Of a stretch of 64,000 nt of DNA, positions 63,116-64,000 are shown piece by piece. Within the stretch, counting starts at the first letter, position 1. Every line of letters begins with the position of its first letter. Origin of the DNA: JADKAV01 sp037045455 (GTDB taxonomy: Bacteria > Actinomycetota > Actinomycetes > S36-B12 > UBA10799); contig JBAOIN010000012.1 of the NCBI GenBank assembly GCA_037045455.1, positions 124,001 through 188,000 on the forward strand, read 5' to 3'. The position numbers were made by a program, and so were the translations under genes. A model generated the notes under the pieces. It saw nothing but the letters and a program-made list of their open reading frames with translations, was not told where the DNA came from and searched no databases.

Positions 63116-64000
63116 TCAGGGCTGTGCGGACTCGACCGGCGACGGGGTCTGTGTCGGCGTCGGGGTCGGGGTCTGCGTCGGACCACCGGTCGCCACGGTG
63201 ATGGTGACCGTCGTCCCCTTGCGAACCTGCGTGCCACCCACCGGATCCTGCGCGATGACGATACCGGCCGGCTGGTCGGAGGTCTGGGTCACGACGTTCA
63301 CATCCATCCCAGCCTTGGACAGCGCGCTGGCCGCTGCCGACTGCGTGAAGCCAGTGACATCCGGCACCTCCACCACGCCCGTGGACACCTCGATGTTCAC
63401 CTTGGTGCCGACGTCGACGGTGCTGAAGGCCTCCGGGCTCTGGTTCAGCACGTAGTTCTCGGGTTGATCGGAATCCACCTGTTTGACGTTGCCCAGATCC
63501 AGTTTCGCCTCACGTAGTGCCGAGCGGACGTCGTCAAGGTTGGTCAGGCCCTCCAAGGGCGGAACCTGGGTCTGCTGCTTGCCGGCGGAGACGACCACGG
63601 TCACCGCCTCTCCAGAGGCGAGCTGGGTGTCGGCCTCCGGGTCCTGGCTCAACACCGTGTCCTCGGGCTTGTCGGAGGTCTGAGGCGTCTGCGCACCGAG
63701 CTTGAGACCCTGTGCCTCCAGACTGCGCTGCGCTTCATCGACGCTCATGCCCACCACGTCCGGGACGGTCACGCGGGGGCCGTTGTTGCCGCTGAACACG
63801 TTGCGCCCCAGGAACAGCGCGGCCGCCGCGACAGCCAGCACCAGGGCGGTGACACCGACCCAGGCCCAGGCGCTGCGCTTGGCGGGTCCGCTCTCGGCGA
63901 CGCTGACCGGCGACAGGTTCGCGGTCGTGCTCGACGACGGCACCGTGGCCCGCACGCTGGGGATCGTGCCGGTGACGGGCAGGCCCTGCATGGCGCGGTC
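63116..64000 (-). CDS. pknB: Ser/Thr protein kinase PknB, C-terminal part (runs off the edge)
   Basis: Only the last 295 residues or so are in the window: a juxtamembrane segment, one membrane helix (VGVTALVLAVAAAALFLG), and three PASTA repeats beginning VTVPDVVGMSVDEAQRSLE, VPPLEGLTNLDDVRSALRE and VEVPDVTGFTQSAAASALSK, then a Thr/Pro-rich tail. The kinase domain lies beyond 64000. PASTA domains bind muropeptides and lipid II. M. tuberculosis PknB has four PASTA domains; three are seen here. Confidence 0.9.
   Translation of the reverse strand, partial: DRAMQGLPVTGTIPSVRATVPSSSTTANLSPVSVAESGPAKRSAWAWVGVTALVLAVAAAALFLGRNVFSGNNGPRVTVPDVVGMSVDEAQRSLEAQGLKLGAQTPQTSDKPEDTVLSQDPEADTQLASGEAVTVVVSAGKQQTQVPPLEGLTNLDDVRSALREAKLDLGNVKQVDSDQPENYVLNQSPEAFSTVDVGTKVNIEVSTGVVEVPDVTGFTQSAAASALSKAGMDVNVVTQTSDQPAGIVIAQDPVGGTQVRKGTTVTITVATGGPTQTPTPTPTQTPSPVESAQP

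Overview
The window is 64 kb of a high-GC actinomycete chromosome around the replication origin. The taxonomic signs are the order rpmH, dnaA, oriC, dnaN, recF, dciA, gyrB, gyrA, then a DUF3566 gene, tRNA-Ile, tRNA-Ala, a cyclophilin, crgA, pabA and pknB; the actinobacterial families DUF6049, DUF5318, DLW-39 and CrgA; and frequent GTG/TTG starts. I cannot name the genus. From memory the order dnaB-rplI-rpsR-ssb-rpsF ... PBP-DUF5318-PadR-ino1-MFS-pcnA-NUDIX-DUF6049-murJ-sigM-trxB-trxA-parB-parA is closer to Streptomyces, where both blocks lie on one side of dnaA, than to Mycobacterium.

Layout. 1-13 kb is accessory: a FadH-like flavoenzyme, an SQR-like flavoprotein, a diguanylate cyclase, a SLOG/HEAT pair, a GT4 glycosyltransferase with a glycerophosphodiesterase, a VapBC and a Phd-RelE toxin-antitoxin pair, and a head-to-head junction of two 5'-truncated genes (xylulokinase and a VOC protein). 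13-27 kb holds dnaB, a low-molecular-weight phosphatase, rplI-rpsR-ssb-rpsF, a FemX/racemase-like/GT87 group, a class A PBP, PadR and ino1. 27-42 kb holds an AbiEi-like protein, an MFS transporter, pcnA, the NUDIX-DUF6049-murJ-pseudokinase-sigM-anti-sigma operon, trxB-trxA-cwlM, an aminotransferase and a Ddl-like ligase. 42.6-47.1 kb is the minus-strand block parB-parA-rsmG-jag-yidC-yidD-rnpA-rpmH with a perfect parS. 47.1-64 kb is dnaA, oriC, the dnaN-gyrA block, two tRNAs and the division/signalling group ending in pknB, which runs off the right edge.

Two features stand out beyond the genes. First, the intergenic spaces carry several families of palindromic elements. The main one is a palindrome of about 90 bp built from tandem GTGAGCAT..GGGCATC units (nine full, partial or decayed copies, nearly always 3' of genes, one decayed copy in oriC). 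A second family has two copies built of tandem CACGTTTGTCC units, a third has two copies with GTCGCGTTGTCGTC arms, and there are further single palindromes. No transposase is present to explain them. Second, eleven frame breaks in seven genes (including rpsR and recF) are each repaired by removing exactly one base. This is most simply uncorrected insertion error in the assembly, so these genes are annotated as single CDSs across the breaks.

All functional names come from recognising motifs and gene order by eye; no database search was run.
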